Below are positions 17,925 to 28,796 of a stretch of DNA of 64,000 bases, piece after piece (position 1 is the stretch's first letter; each line of letters starts with the position of its first letter). Source of the DNA: Phycisphaerae bacterium (lineage in GTDB: Bacteria; Planctomycetota; Phycisphaerae; SM23-33); the NCBI GenBank assembly GCA_030745875.1, contig JASLNT010000039.1, positions 20,992 to 84,991 on the forward strand, given 5' to 3'. Position numbers and translations under genes: made by a program. Under the pieces are notes generated by a model. It saw only the letters and a program-made list of their open reading frames with translations, did no database searches and was not told the origin of the DNA.

Positions 17925-19079
17925 ATGTCAAAACTGAATCTGAAGCAACCGATCAAGGGAAACCTGGTTGGAAGGACGGTCTTGTTGCCCCTGCTCCTGT
18001 TAGCAATGCTTCCGGCTGCCAGGCCGGCGCAAGCTGCGTTCTGGTGTCATGATTATACGTTGTACTGCGTATCAAAGCAGATCGCGGGGAAAGGCGTAAA
18101 CAACAACCGCACCCATCCGAAGGACTTGATAAAGTATTTGGAGGAAAACGGCTATGTGAAGAAGCTGATCTTCTCATGTGCGTTCACTGAGAAGAGCACG
18201 ATAGAGGACGTAACAGATTTCTGGAAAAAGACAGCGGAGTCTATTGATAAGCAGAAGCTGCTGAAACCGGGGGATGTGATTGTCTGGAACTGGCTGCCCC
18301 CGAAAACCGGGCCAGGGAACGGGCACTCCGGATTTGTTGACGCTGATCGTAAAATCTCGCATTTTATACGACAGGACAAGGATACCTTTGACCCCGGCAA
18401 GCCGCCGCCCCCAAAGAAGGGGGGATTCGCAGGCGGCGGGTTCAGGAAGGGAGAGACATTCGTAGCCTTTGTCGGCCGCAAAAAGAGACCGTCGAGAGCT
18501 TCAATTGTTGTGTACCGAAAACGCTCTAAGGTCAACTACAAGTGGGTGCTCACAAAAGACTCCCCGATACTGAATCGCGACGAGAAGCAGCTGGATAAGT
18601 CGAGCGAGGGGACATTTCGAGATGATCTCAATAACTGGCACAAGAGAAAAGCCACAGTCCAAGAGTCCCTCGTCACGATTCATGAGCAATATTACAGGAG
18701 ACTGGACAAGCAATTTGATTGGACGTTTAAGTTCACCATCTCCGGCAAGCCGCCGGCGGAACTCAAGGTGGATGATAATTTTAAAATGGGCATCAAGGCC
18801 ACAGCCAAAGGTACAAATAAGCCCAAGAACGACGCCATGAACGTCGCCACAATGGGCGTTAAGGTTCGCGGTGTGCATTTTGCTTGCGATAAACTGAGGG
18901 CATCCGGAAGTTGGAATTCACGCATAACAGTTGGTCGACGCAGATCGAGTGACGCAGTGAATTATAGAATCACGGTGAAAGATTCCCATCCGAAGGTAAT
19001 CACAATTCTATTTCATCTTTTCCAGTATGGTGACGCTATTCGATACGTCTATAAGCGCGTTCCTATCAAGAAAGAGTGA
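17925..19079 (+). CDS. Secreted protein with possible NlpC/P60- or CHAP-like cysteine peptidase/amidase core
   Basis: Signal peptide 'VLLPLLLLAMLPAARPAQA', candidate Cys 'AFWCHDYTLYCVSKQIAG', candidate His 'KPGDVIVWNWLPPKTGPGNGHSGFVD'. ATG 17925 after AAGGAGA. Confidence 0.6.
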   Translation: MSKLNLKQPIKGNLVGRTVLLPLLLLAMLPAARPAQAAFWCHDYTLYCVSKQIAGKGVNNNRTHPKDLIKYLEENGYVKKLIFSCAFTEKSTIEDVTDFWKKTAESIDKQKLLKPGDVIVWNWLPPKTGPGNGHSGFVDADRKISHFIRQDKDTFDPGKPPPPKKGGFAGGGFRKGETFVAFVGRKKRPSRASIVVYRKRSKVNYKWVLTKDSPILNRDEKQLDKSSEGTFRDDLNNWHKRKATVQESLVTIHEQYYRRLDKQFDWTFKFTISGKPPAELKVDDNFKMGIKATAKGTNKPKNDAMNVATMGVKVRGVHFACDKLRASGSWNSRITVGRRRSSDAVNYRITVKDSHPKVITILFHLFQYGDAIRYVYKRVPIKKE

Positions 19080-19118
19080 ACCATTGCGACCTACGGGCCG
19101 CCCACGATCGCACGATGA

Positions 19119-20186
<1,068 letters not shown>

Positions 20187-20239
20187 AATATTTCCTTCCT
20201 GGTCTTGGGGGCATTGGGGTCCAGTCTTAATTCCGGAAA

Positions 20240-21877
20240 TCACTTCTTTCTTTCCAGGAATTCCAGAATCAGCTTTTCGCTAACGGCGCCTCCGGCGTTG
20301 TGGCCGGCGTTAACGACTTTGTAGTGAATAACTGCTCCGTCGAGATAACTGAAAATCTCCAGTTTCCCGTCGGTTCGAGTCGGCTTGGTCAGCTTCTTTC
20401 CTTTATACCCCATGTGCTTTGCCCAGAGGAAGATGGATTCTTCAGCGTCAACGAACCGCAGCTTGCCGCCTTTGGCCGGAATGTGCTTTGAAGGTCCGCC
20501 TTTGTACGGGACAAGACTATCGTTAACACCGGAGATGTTCATCAGTCTTTTTCCGGTCATTGGTTTGGCGATGACCTTGTAATTGTTGTCATCACCCTTC
20601 ACTTTGAAGTTAGCACCATCATGCTGATAACCGTTCAACGGGCTGACAGCCGAGATGTAATTCCTGATGCCGGCGAGCCTGGTTTCGCAGGCGATCTGAT
20701 TAACCAACGCCGCCCCATTGGAATTCCCCATGATGCTTATATTGTCTTTCCGGACATTGTCGTATTTCGAGACATCTTTAACGATCGCTTCGATAAAGCC
20801 CAGGTCATCGGCTTTTGAGCGTTCGGAGACAATATTCCAACTCGCCCGGTAACCGTTGGGGAAAATCATGATGTACTTCTTCGCCAGCATGCAATTGGGC
20901 CTGGCGTATCTGCGCATCGAACCCTTGGCGCTCCCGCCATTACCATGCAGGAACACGAACACAGGCAACGCTTTCTTCTCGGCGTCGGCTGGAACATTCA
21001 CAAAATACGGCCGCTTGTAATCAGTTTCCTGCGACCAGGATTGCGTTATGAAATACTCTCCCGACTGCAGCTGTTTTGCAGAACGCGAGCCGTTCGCTGA
21101 AGATGCGTCAGTTTTTTTTCGGGATTGCGCAAACAGCCAGTCCAGCAGCCCTTCCTGAGCCCAGGCCTTACGGGCGGTTGAGGCGTGATTCGCTCCTTCG
21201 AAAATGGTCGTTCGAACCGAAGTTGATCCCAGCTCCTTGAGCGCCTTGGCCATCTTCGGGATTCCGCCGGCGCGCCGCCGGTCTTTTGTTCCAACCATCG
21301 CCCAGATCGGCAGATCCGTCATGTCTTTGAGTTTGCTGAGATCAGCAATGAAAGCCACCGGGATTATGGCCGCAAACCGCTTGGGCGACGACATCGCCCA
21401 TTCCCAAACACCCTTGCCGCCCATGCTGTATCCGATGCAGTAAACGCGGTCTTCATCAATGTCGCTATTGGCGGATAGTATGTGGTCCAGCATCTTGCTC
21501 AGGGAGGCCGGATCCCAAAGACTGCGGCTTTGCGGGACCAGGATTTTGGCTTTGTACTTGCGATTGGCGGGTGTCATAACCCATTTGACGTCTCTGTTCA
21601 CTTTGAAAGAAGATATGTCGGTCTTCCTGGTTCCTCCCGCCCCGTGAAGGAGAATAATCAGCGGGGTCTTGCCTTCAGGCTTCTGGATCGGGTGAAAGAG
21701 CAGGGCCTGCTTGTTTAGATCCTTGAAGCCGGCCTGGACGCCCGGGGGAAATGTCACAACTTCCAGACGCAGGTTTCCTTGTCTTCCGGACCGGTCCGGT
21801 GTCTTACTCTGCGCTGCTCCAACATCAGCGCTCGCCAGAATTGACAGAGCGGCCAGAAGTAAGGCGGGGACTCTCAT
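20240..21877 (-). CDS. Secreted protein with two tandem alpha/beta-hydrolase (esterase/PHB-depolymerase-like) domains
   Basis: Signal peptide; domain 1 'PLIILLHGAGGTRK', 'GYSMGGKGVWEWA'; domain 2 'VFVFLHGNGGSAKGSMRR', 'ISIMGNSNGAALVNQIA'. Confidence 0.8.
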   Translation of the reverse strand: MRVPALLLAALSILASADVGAAQSKTPDRSGRQGNLRLEVVTFPPGVQAGFKDLNKQALLFHPIQKPEGKTPLIILLHGAGGTRKTDISSFKVNRDVKWVMTPANRKYKAKILVPQSRSLWDPASLSKMLDHILSANSDIDEDRVYCIGYSMGGKGVWEWAMSSPKRFAAIIPVAFIADLSKLKDMTDLPIWAMVGTKDRRRAGGIPKMAKALKELGSTSVRTTIFEGANHASTARKAWAQEGLLDWLFAQSRKKTDASSANGSRSAKQLQSGEYFITQSWSQETDYKRPYFVNVPADAEKKALPVFVFLHGNGGSAKGSMRRYARPNCMLAKKYIMIFPNGYRASWNIVSERSKADDLGFIEAIVKDVSKYDNVRKDNISIMGNSNGAALVNQIACETRLAGIRNYISAVSPLNGYQHDGANFKVKGDDNNYKVIAKPMTGKRLMNISGVNDSLVPYKGGPSKHIPAKGGKLRFVDAEESIFLWAKHMGYKGKKLTKPTRTDGKLEIFSYLDGAVIHYKVVNAGHNAGGAVSEKLILEFLERKK

Positions 21878-22068
21878 GGTATTGTCCTTTGCTGGTGACT
21901 GATACTAACAGGAAGGCGGGTTCACATCCGGAACCTTACTTTATTGCGCCTTTGGCTTGAACGCAACACCGTGCTTGCGTTTTGTCCCCCGATCCCCGGG
22001 TTCAGAACTTATGACAGGGTCGACCCGGGCGCCTCCCACCGCACCCAACGGCGCGTGGCGCGGGTTTG

Positions 22069-22587
22069 CTATTCCAGTCGGAAGCCCAGTGTTTTCAGGA
22101 GCTTTTTGCGGTCCTCCGGGGATTCTTGCATTATGAGTACTCGAAGCGTGTATCCGCCTCGCAGAATACCATTTTCCACGAACATCCAATCGGTAAGTTC
22201 TTCGGGCCTGACGTCCACGATCTGGCCGAATTTGACCTCTTTCGTGCTTACCGGATTGTTGTCGACGGTCCCTCTGAACTTCTCGCCATCGAAGGACACA
22301 TTCGAAAGCCATATGTGTTCGCCTTCGGGATCGTCATCGACGAGAAAGCCCCTCTTGACAGTGAAGTTAGTCATGCCCGGGGCGGGCCGGGCCAAGGCTG
22401 CGGAGAATTCCTTCCAGGTAGCCTTGGCCTTGGCGACAGCATCAGTCATGGCCTTTTCATCATACTGGGTTACAAAGTCCGGTTCTCCATCCCGACGGAC
22501 AACGCCGTCGTCCTTTCGATCCTCGCAATCGGACGCTGCAACCAGGGCGCAGGTCAATACACACTGCAAGTAACTTCTATATTTCAT
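22069..22587 (-). CDS. DUF2314-like protein
   Basis: 'MTDAVAKAKATWKEFSAALARPAPGMTNFTVKRGFLVDDDPEGEHIWLSNVSFDGEKFRGTVDNNPVSTKEVKFGQIVDVRPEELTDWMFVENG'. Confidence 0.75.
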   Translation of the reverse strand: MKYRSYLQCVLTCALVAASDCEDRKDDGVVRRDGEPDFVTQYDEKAMTDAVAKAKATWKEFSAALARPAPGMTNFTVKRGFLVDDDPEGEHIWLSNVSFDGEKFRGTVDNNPVSTKEVKFGQIVDVRPEELTDWMFVENGILRGGYTLRVLIMQESPEDRKKLLKTLGFRLE

Positions 22588-22808
22588 TCTCTCTCCCGAA
22601 CCATGGGGTGCTCAACTTGTAGTCCACATAATAGCACATGAGTCGCCGAGATGTTACGCTGCGTTGGAAAGTTGGGGCGTAGAGAGTTGAAAGTTTGAAC
22701 AGGCTTGCTTATCCTCCAAATCGCCATAGAATTGATGTGAAGGTCGGCGATTGTCGCGGTCCGAGAACTCGAAAACTGTCAGGGGAATCTACGATTAGGA
22801 GCCAGGCC

Positions 22809-23756
22809 ATGGACAACATGAACATGAATCTGTCGCGAAGAACGCTTATTGGCGGTGCGGCGGCTGCGGCTGCAGTGTCGATCATGCCCAGAGGCGGTCA
22901 TGGTAAATCACCGGTTAAGGCGGCGGTCAAGCCCGCGTCGAAACCGAATTCGGTGTTCGGCGGAGTGCAGATCGGCGTGATAACGTACAGCTATCGCAGC
23001 GTTCGCGGCCCGGCGAGCGACATGCTGAAGAACATTACGCAAAGCGGCATCAGTTCGATCGAGCTTATGGGCAACGTCGCCGAGGCGCTGGCTGGGGCGC
23101 CCAAGAGTTCAAAACGCGACCGAAATGCGCTTGCCAAATGGCGCCTGTCGGTTTCGATGGACAAATTCAAAGCCGTGCGCAAAACGTACAACGACGCCGG
23201 AGTGAATATCCATATCGTCAAGTTCGGAAACATTGGCGCCGGGAACATGTCGAAAGAGGAAATGGAGTATTACTTCAAGGCCGCCAAGGCCCTCGGCGCC
23301 AAAGGCATTACTCGCGAGTTGTCCGGTGGGGCGGCGAAGCACGCTGGAACGCTGGCTGAGAAGCACCAGATCGCGATAGGAATGCACAATCACACGCAGA
23401 TGACGCCGACGACCTACGATGAAGACTGGTTCACCAAGAACAAGTACATCATGATGAACCTGGACATTGGTCACTACGCGGCGCGGAATAACGAATCGGC
23501 GCTGGCGATGTTGAAGAAGTATCCCGGTAAGATTCTCAGTCTGCACGTCAAGGACCGCAAGTTCAAGACCAACGGATCGGCCAACATGCCGTTCGGCCAG
23601 GGCGACAGTGCGGTCGCCGAAATACTGCAATACATGAAGAAGACCAAGGCGACGTTCCCGGCTGACATCGAGTTGGAATACCGAGTTCCCAAGGGCTCCG
23701 ATGCTGTCAAGGAAGTCACGAAATGCGTCGAGTTCTGCAAGAAGGCGCTGGTGTAG
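22809..23756 (+). CDS. Sugar phosphate isomerase/epimerase with Tat-like signal
   Basis: 'MNLSRRTLIGGAAAAAAVSIMPRGG'; TIM-barrel 'IGMHNHTQMTPTTYDEDWFTKNKYIMMNLDIGHYAARNNESALAMLKKYPGKILSLHVKDRKF'. Confidence 0.85.
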   Translation: MDNMNMNLSRRTLIGGAAAAAAVSIMPRGGHGKSPVKAAVKPASKPNSVFGGVQIGVITYSYRSVRGPASDMLKNITQSGISSIELMGNVAEALAGAPKSSKRDRNALAKWRLSVSMDKFKAVRKTYNDAGVNIHIVKFGNIGAGNMSKEEMEYYFKAAKALGAKGITRELSGGAAKHAGTLAEKHQIAIGMHNHTQMTPTTYDEDWFTKNKYIMMNLDIGHYAARNNESALAMLKKYPGKILSLHVKDRKFKTNGSANMPFGQGDSAVAEILQYMKKTKATFPADIELEYRVPKGSDAVKEVTKCVEFCKKALV

Positions 23757-23916
23757 GATCCCGCATCGCGCCTCTCGAATCTAATGTTTGTTTTAGGTTC
23801 GAAGATCCGGGAATGCATGGCTTGATTACGCCTTTAGCTTGGATGAAATGCGATGTTTGCGTATTGTACTCGTCGAATTGGCGGGGGACGGCCAACGGCG
23901 GATGTCGGTTTGGAGG

Positions 23917-24786
23917 CTAGCGTTCGGGCGGTTCCAAACGCCCCTTTCGATACCGAAGTTCTCCTGCTTCGCTTAGCTTAAGGACGCGTATTATGTGTTT
24001 GACGGCGCCGACGGTGTCGCCCCTGGAATTGGTGCGCCAGGCAACCTTGGCGCAGACTACGTTATCCCCGTAAACGCGAAGCACGACCATTCCGGAATCC
24101 TCCTGCGGGACCATCCACATGTTCTTTGCAGGGGCCTTCAGCTTTCCAGAGAAGTACATATTCCCACCCAGCGTAAGATACACCATGGCGATCAGCATAC
24201 AGCCCATGGCGATTCTATTGGGTGCCGGGAGCGGAACTCCGAACAGGTTGTTTCTGAGGCCATCCTCAGGCTGATCCTGATCTTTGGGTGCAATGCACAG
24301 TTTATGGATCATCGCTCCTATGACAGCTATTGCGGCGATATTTCCCAGAGCGAAGTACGCGTAGTCCCAGGCGATCTCCCACGCGTGGAATCTGCATTCG
24401 GCCCAGATAAACAAGACAAGAAATGGAACGCAACATCCCAACACCAGTGACACGACGCCGAGCCATTTCACTCCGGTGATACTCGCAAACGTTTTGTAAC
24501 GCCGTCTTGCCAAAAGGAGGAGCAGATAAACGGTTCCGAGCAACGTCGCCGCCAGGGCGTACACATAGGTCGTATTGAGCACATGTACGGGCGTGAGTTG
24601 AATCAGCCTCATTGGTATAAGAACATTGACAGCGAAGCCCAATTCATACATGAATGCTCCCCAATAACCCGCTGCAGTAACAATCGCCAACAAGAAAGCC
24701 GCTGACAACCAGGGTTTGTCGTTTTGTTTCCTGGGGACAGGTGACTCACCGCCGTTGTGATTTGGATCGCTATTGTCGTTTGGCAT
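23917..24786 (-). CDS. Integral membrane protein of unknown function
   Basis: ATG 24786; several hydrophobic segments. Confidence 0.55.
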   Translation of the reverse strand: MPNDNSDPNHNGGESPVPRKQNDKPWLSAAFLLAIVTAAGYWGAFMYELGFAVNVLIPMRLIQLTPVHVLNTTYVYALAATLLGTVYLLLLLARRRYKTFASITGVKWLGVVSLVLGCCVPFLVLFIWAECRFHAWEIAWDYAYFALGNIAAIAVIGAMIHKLCIAPKDQDQPEDGLRNNLFGVPLPAPNRIAMGCMLIAMVYLTLGGNMYFSGKLKAPAKNMWMVPQEDSGMVVLRVYGDNVVCAKVAWRTNSRGDTVGAVKHIIRVLKLSEAGELRYRKGRLEPPER

Positions 24787-25011
24787 AAATTCAGGCTCCC
24801 GAGTTGACAGATGAAGAAACCCGCATGGACAGACGCCGAAACAGCAAGAATATCGTGTGGTTCTTCCCATTGTCTAGAAAAACAACAGAATTTCGAGGAC
24901 GCCGCCCTTGATTGGTTGGGTCTGGGCGCACATCCGTTCAGTGTCACCGCAGTGCCGACAGACACTTCCGCTGCATTTCCGTGCCCCCGATCTTCGGTCT
25001 TTACGCCCAGG

Positions 25012-26385
25012 CTACGTCCAGAGGTCAACTCCGTAGTCTTCCCAACCGTTGCGGACCGGTTCCTTGACGAACTCGTTGAGTTCCTTGCGGTTGGTGACCT
25101 TGCAGTTCTTGGCGTCCCATTCGATCTTCCCACCGAAACGTTCGGCCAGGACGCCGAGCAGGCATGTTTCGGTCAGGCGGGCGGAATACTCGAAGCTTGA
25201 ACCGGGCTTGGGACCGCCCTTGATGGCTCGAACCCATTCTGCGTGGGGACTTCCGCCCTTGACGCGATCGTACTTCTGGGGAATCTTGCCCGCTTTCTTG
25301 AGCTCTTTGTATTCCAGCATCGCCGTCTTGTCGGAAATTCGCGGGTTGTTCGATCGTTCGTCCAGGTAGGCGTTGTTCTTGCTGCCGAAGAAGAACGAGC
25401 CCTTATCCCACTTGCCGCCGTACGACCAGTCCTTGGGCTTCTTGATCGGCGTCCCGCCGTTCTTAATACCGTCGTACCAGTACATCGTGCAGGGCTTCTT
25501 GTCGCCGCGCTTGGCGAACTCCCACTTGACGACGCAACTGTTCGGGATCACGCCCTTGATGTTTTCGTTGATTTCGATCCGCTCGCAACTGATCGCATCG
25601 TACAGGTCCAGGACCCATACCGGGCCGTCGCCGATATGGCAGAACCAGTCGCCGAGCATGCCCGTACCGTAGTCCCAGAAACTACGCCATTTCAGCGGGT
25701 GATACGCCGGGTTGTAAGATGTCTTGGGCGCCGGACCGACCCACAGGTCCCACTTGATATGGTCGGGAGTCTTCTGCGTGGGGTAGGGCAGTGATTTCGG
25801 GGCCTTGGCGAAGTAGTGCGACCCGAGACTGGGACCGGGAAAACCGCAATGGACTTCAGTAACGTCACCGAGAAGTCCGTGCTGGTAGAGCTCGGCCATA
25901 TCGCGAATACCGTTGTAGGTGTGGCCTTGGTTGCCCATGTTGGTGATGAGTTTGGGATACTTCCTGGCGGCCTTCAGCAGCGTGCGCGCCTGCCACAGGT
26001 CGTGGGTTAGAGGCTTCTGGGTGCAGACATGGTATCCGCGGCGCATGGCTTCTATGGTTGCGCCGAAATGGGTATGGTCAGGAGCATTTACGCAGACCGC
26101 GTCGATCCCCTTGCCCATCTTGTCGTACATTTTGCGGTAGTCAGTGAATGTCTTCCCCCCGCCGCGTTTGAGTCTGTTCTCATCAATGTCGCAAACCGCG
26201 ACGACATTCTCGCTCCGAACGCCTCCGTAGGCCATCCCGGCGATTCCTCCGTTGCCGACCATGGCGATGTTGAGCTTGCTGTTGGCCGAAGGGCCTGATT
26301 TACCGATGCTGAATTGCGGTGCGACGAAAGCGGCGGTTCCCGCAGCGGCGGCCGATGTTTTCAGAAACTCACGTCTCTTCATCAT
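25012..26385 (-). CDS. Gfo/Idh/MocA family oxidoreductase with Tat-like signal
   Basis: 'MMKRREFLKTSAAAAGTAAFVAPQFSIG', 'LNIAMVGNGGIAGMAYGGVRSENVVAVCDID', 'RGYHVCTQKPLTHDLWQARTLL'. Confidence 0.9.
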   Translation of the reverse strand: MMKRREFLKTSAAAAGTAAFVAPQFSIGKSGPSANSKLNIAMVGNGGIAGMAYGGVRSENVVAVCDIDENRLKRGGGKTFTDYRKMYDKMGKGIDAVCVNAPDHTHFGATIEAMRRGYHVCTQKPLTHDLWQARTLLKAARKYPKLITNMGNQGHTYNGIRDMAELYQHGLLGDVTEVHCGFPGPSLGSHYFAKAPKSLPYPTQKTPDHIKWDLWVGPAPKTSYNPAYHPLKWRSFWDYGTGMLGDWFCHIGDGPVWVLDLYDAISCERIEINENIKGVIPNSCVVKWEFAKRGDKKPCTMYWYDGIKNGGTPIKKPKDWSYGGKWDKGSFFFGSKNNAYLDERSNNPRISDKTAMLEYKELKKAGKIPQKYDRVKGGSPHAEWVRAIKGGPKPGSSFEYSARLTETCLLGVLAERFGGKIEWDAKNCKVTNRKELNEFVKEPVRNGWEDYGVDLWT

Positions 26386-26627
26386 ATTCTCCTTGGAAGG
26401 ATGTTAATTCGGAGGGGCGCGTCGATTCAACAGGCACAATACTCAACTATTCGCTTCTTGTCAAATCATGCGGGGCGTCGGTGAGCTGCACAATCGCGAC
26501 GATTGTGGGTGCGCATCTGGATGATTCGCCCGTCAGCAGGCAATATTTGTTTCCATCGCAGTGCGTGGCAGTTACATAACTTAGGGGATATTAGGATATC
26601 TGGGAACGTTTTTTTCTTGACGTATTC

Positions 26628-26652
26628 AAACAAATGTTTAAAACTTTTGTTT
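26628..26652. promoter_or_regulatory. Candidate TetR-family operator: 25-bp near-perfect palindrome
   Basis: AAACAAATGTTT-A-AAACTTTTGTTT; half-sites match 11/12 after reverse complement. 9 nt upstream of the tetR start and just downstream of a TTGACG box (26617-26622). Confidence 0.7.
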
Positions 26653-26661
26653 ATTATGTGA

Positions 26662-27336
26662 ATGGAGATTGTTGAGGAAAAAATGCCTTCCCGAGATACT
26701 GAAAAATCGACGCGTCAGAGGCTGCTTAACGCGGCCGGAGAGTGCTTCGCCGAGCATGGATTTCACGGAACGCCCGTTCGCGAGATTTCCCAGCGCGCCG
26801 GAGCCAACGTGGCGGCGGTGAACTACCATTTCGGCGACAAGTTCAAGCTCTACGAAGCGGTGCTGCTGGAAGCAATCAATTACGCCGAAGACCGCTTCAG
26901 CGCGCTGCGCGACCAGGCCGACACGCTCGAAATCGCCCGGCGGCTGCACGACTTCGTAGGTTCGCTGCTGATGGGCGGTCTGGACCCCGAGAGGCCTGAG
27001 TGGCATTGCAAGCTGTTGTGCATGGAGATGGCCGATCCGGGCCCGGCGGTCGATACGCTGTTCGCCCAATCGATCGGCGGTCGATTCGCCATGCTTAGAG
27101 GGATAGTCTCCGAGTTGCTCTGTCCGCCGGGCGACGAGACGGAAGCAACCCTGTACGCATGCAGCGTTCTCGGTCAGAGTCTGTTCTACCTTCAGAATCG
27201 CCACGCGCTGCCGAAGATCCTCCCGAGTTTCAAACTGGACATTGACGGTCTCGACGCCCTGACGACGCATATTACCGAGTTCTCGCTGGCGGCGATCGAA
27301 GGACGCAATCGTCGCGCCAACCGATCGGACGGATAA
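26662..27336 (+). CDS. TetR/AcrR family regulator (CecR/YbiH-like)
   Basis: 'STRQRLLNAAGECFAEHGFHGTPVREISQRAGANVAAVNYHFGDKFKLYEAVLLEA'; upstream of RND operon. Confidence 0.9.
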   Translation: MEIVEEKMPSRDTEKSTRQRLLNAAGECFAEHGFHGTPVREISQRAGANVAAVNYHFGDKFKLYEAVLLEAINYAEDRFSALRDQADTLEIARRLHDFVGSLLMGGLDPERPEWHCKLLCMEMADPGPAVDTLFAQSIGGRFAMLRGIVSELLCPPGDETEATLYACSVLGQSLFYLQNRHALPKILPSFKLDIDGLDALTTHITEFSLAAIEGRNRRANRSDG

Positions 27337-27341
27337 TCGCC

Positions 27342-28796
27342 ATGAACAAACCATTGAAATGGATGCTGACTACGCTGCTTGCGATGAGCCTTGCGTTCTG
27401 CGGGTGCCGGCCGAAGGTTCGTCAATCGGATGTGAATTCGGTGATCGTCACGCCGAAGACGTTTTCGATGTCGGGTGCGGGCAAGACGCCTGACAAGTGG
27501 TGGACCGTTCTTGGCGACGCCGAACTCAACAAACTCATCGATACGGCGCTGCAGGACAATCTCGACCTGATCGCAACATGGGATCGCCTGGCTGAAGCCC
27601 GTGCGGCTGCGGTCAGGGCGGACGCCGGACTTTATCCGTCGCTCACTGGAACCGGCGCGGCGTCGCGCACGCGAACTGAAACTCACAAGGGACCGGGCGG
27701 GATCGGCGCTCCGCTCGGGACGACGTACGCCAGCAGTTTCTCTCTTGGGCTGGCGGCTGCTTATGAGGCGGATTTGTGGGGCAGGGTCCGCTCGACCAGC
27801 GATGCCGGCCGGTTGGACGTACTGGTTTCCCGGGAGGATCTGGACGCTGCTGCAATTACGCTGACCGCTGAAGTCGCCGAAACGTGGTACCGTCTCATTG
27901 AGAGTCGCCGGCAACTTGCGCTCCTGGATTCGCAGATCGAGACGTCGAAGCAGATTCTCGAGCTTGTCGAACTGCGTTTCGGGCTTGGCAAGGTGCCTGC
28001 GATCGATCTGCTCCAGCAGAAACAGCAACTCGAATCGAAACGGGCCGAGAAGGTGCGAACTTACTCGGCGGTGAAGGTGCTTGAACACCAGTTGGCGGTT
28101 CTGCTGGGCAAGGCTCCCGGAGCGTTCAAGGCGGCTGGCGGAGTTCTGCCGAACAAGCTGCCCGATCTGCCGGAAACCGGTTTGTCGGCGGATCTTATTC
28201 GCAGGCGTCCGGACGTTCGCAGCGCTCATTATCGAGTCGCCGCCGCCAACAAGCGCGTCGCAGCCGCAATCGCCGACCGCTTCCCGCGAGTGAGCCTGTC
28301 GCTGCAGTCGAGCACGTCAACCACCAGGGTTCGCGACCTGTTCGACAACTGGTTTGCAACGCTGGCGGCGAATCTTACGGCTCCGATTCTCGACGGAGGT
28401 TCGCGAGCGGCGGAGGTGGATCGCACCAAGGCCGTCGCGTCGCGACAACTGCACGCCTACGCTCAGAAGATACTCAAGGCGATAAAGGAAGTTGAAGACG
28501 CGCTGGTTAGGGAATCTCGCCAGCGCGAGTACATCGACTCGCTGGGCAAGCAGCTTGTGTTTGCGGCCGACGTCATCGCCAAGACCCGCCAGCGCTACGC
28601 CAACGGCGACAAGGCGGTCGATTACCTTCGGATCCTTGCGGCGCTTGAATCGCACCAACGCCTGGAAAGGACGATCCTGCAGGCCCGGCGCGAGTTGATT
28701 GATTTTCGGATAGGTCTCTACCGCGCTCTGGCGGGCAACGCAGCCCGCAAAGCCAACACCGCCGGGGAAGCGAACGAACACGAGGTGGAAAAGTGA
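27342..28796 (+). CDS. RND efflux outer-membrane lipoprotein (NodT/TolC family)
   Basis: Lipobox-like 'LAFCGC'; 'KWWTVLGDAELNKLIDTALQDNLDLIATWDRLAEARAAAVRADAGLYPSL'; 'IRRRPDVRSAHYRVAAANKRVAAAIADRFPRVSLS'. Confidence 0.9.
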   Translation: MNKPLKWMLTTLLAMSLAFCGCRPKVRQSDVNSVIVTPKTFSMSGAGKTPDKWWTVLGDAELNKLIDTALQDNLDLIATWDRLAEARAAAVRADAGLYPSLTGTGAASRTRTETHKGPGGIGAPLGTTYASSFSLGLAAAYEADLWGRVRSTSDAGRLDVLVSREDLDAAAITLTAEVAETWYRLIESRRQLALLDSQIETSKQILELVELRFGLGKVPAIDLLQQKQQLESKRAEKVRTYSAVKVLEHQLAVLLGKAPGAFKAAGGVLPNKLPDLPETGLSADLIRRRPDVRSAHYRVAAANKRVAAAIADRFPRVSLSLQSSTSTTRVRDLFDNWFATLAANLTAPILDGGSRAAEVDRTKAVASRQLHAYAQKILKAIKEVEDALVRESRQREYIDSLGKQLVFAADVIAKTRQRYANGDKAVDYLRILAALESHQRLERTILQARRELIDFRIGLYRALAGNAARKANTAGEANEHEVEK

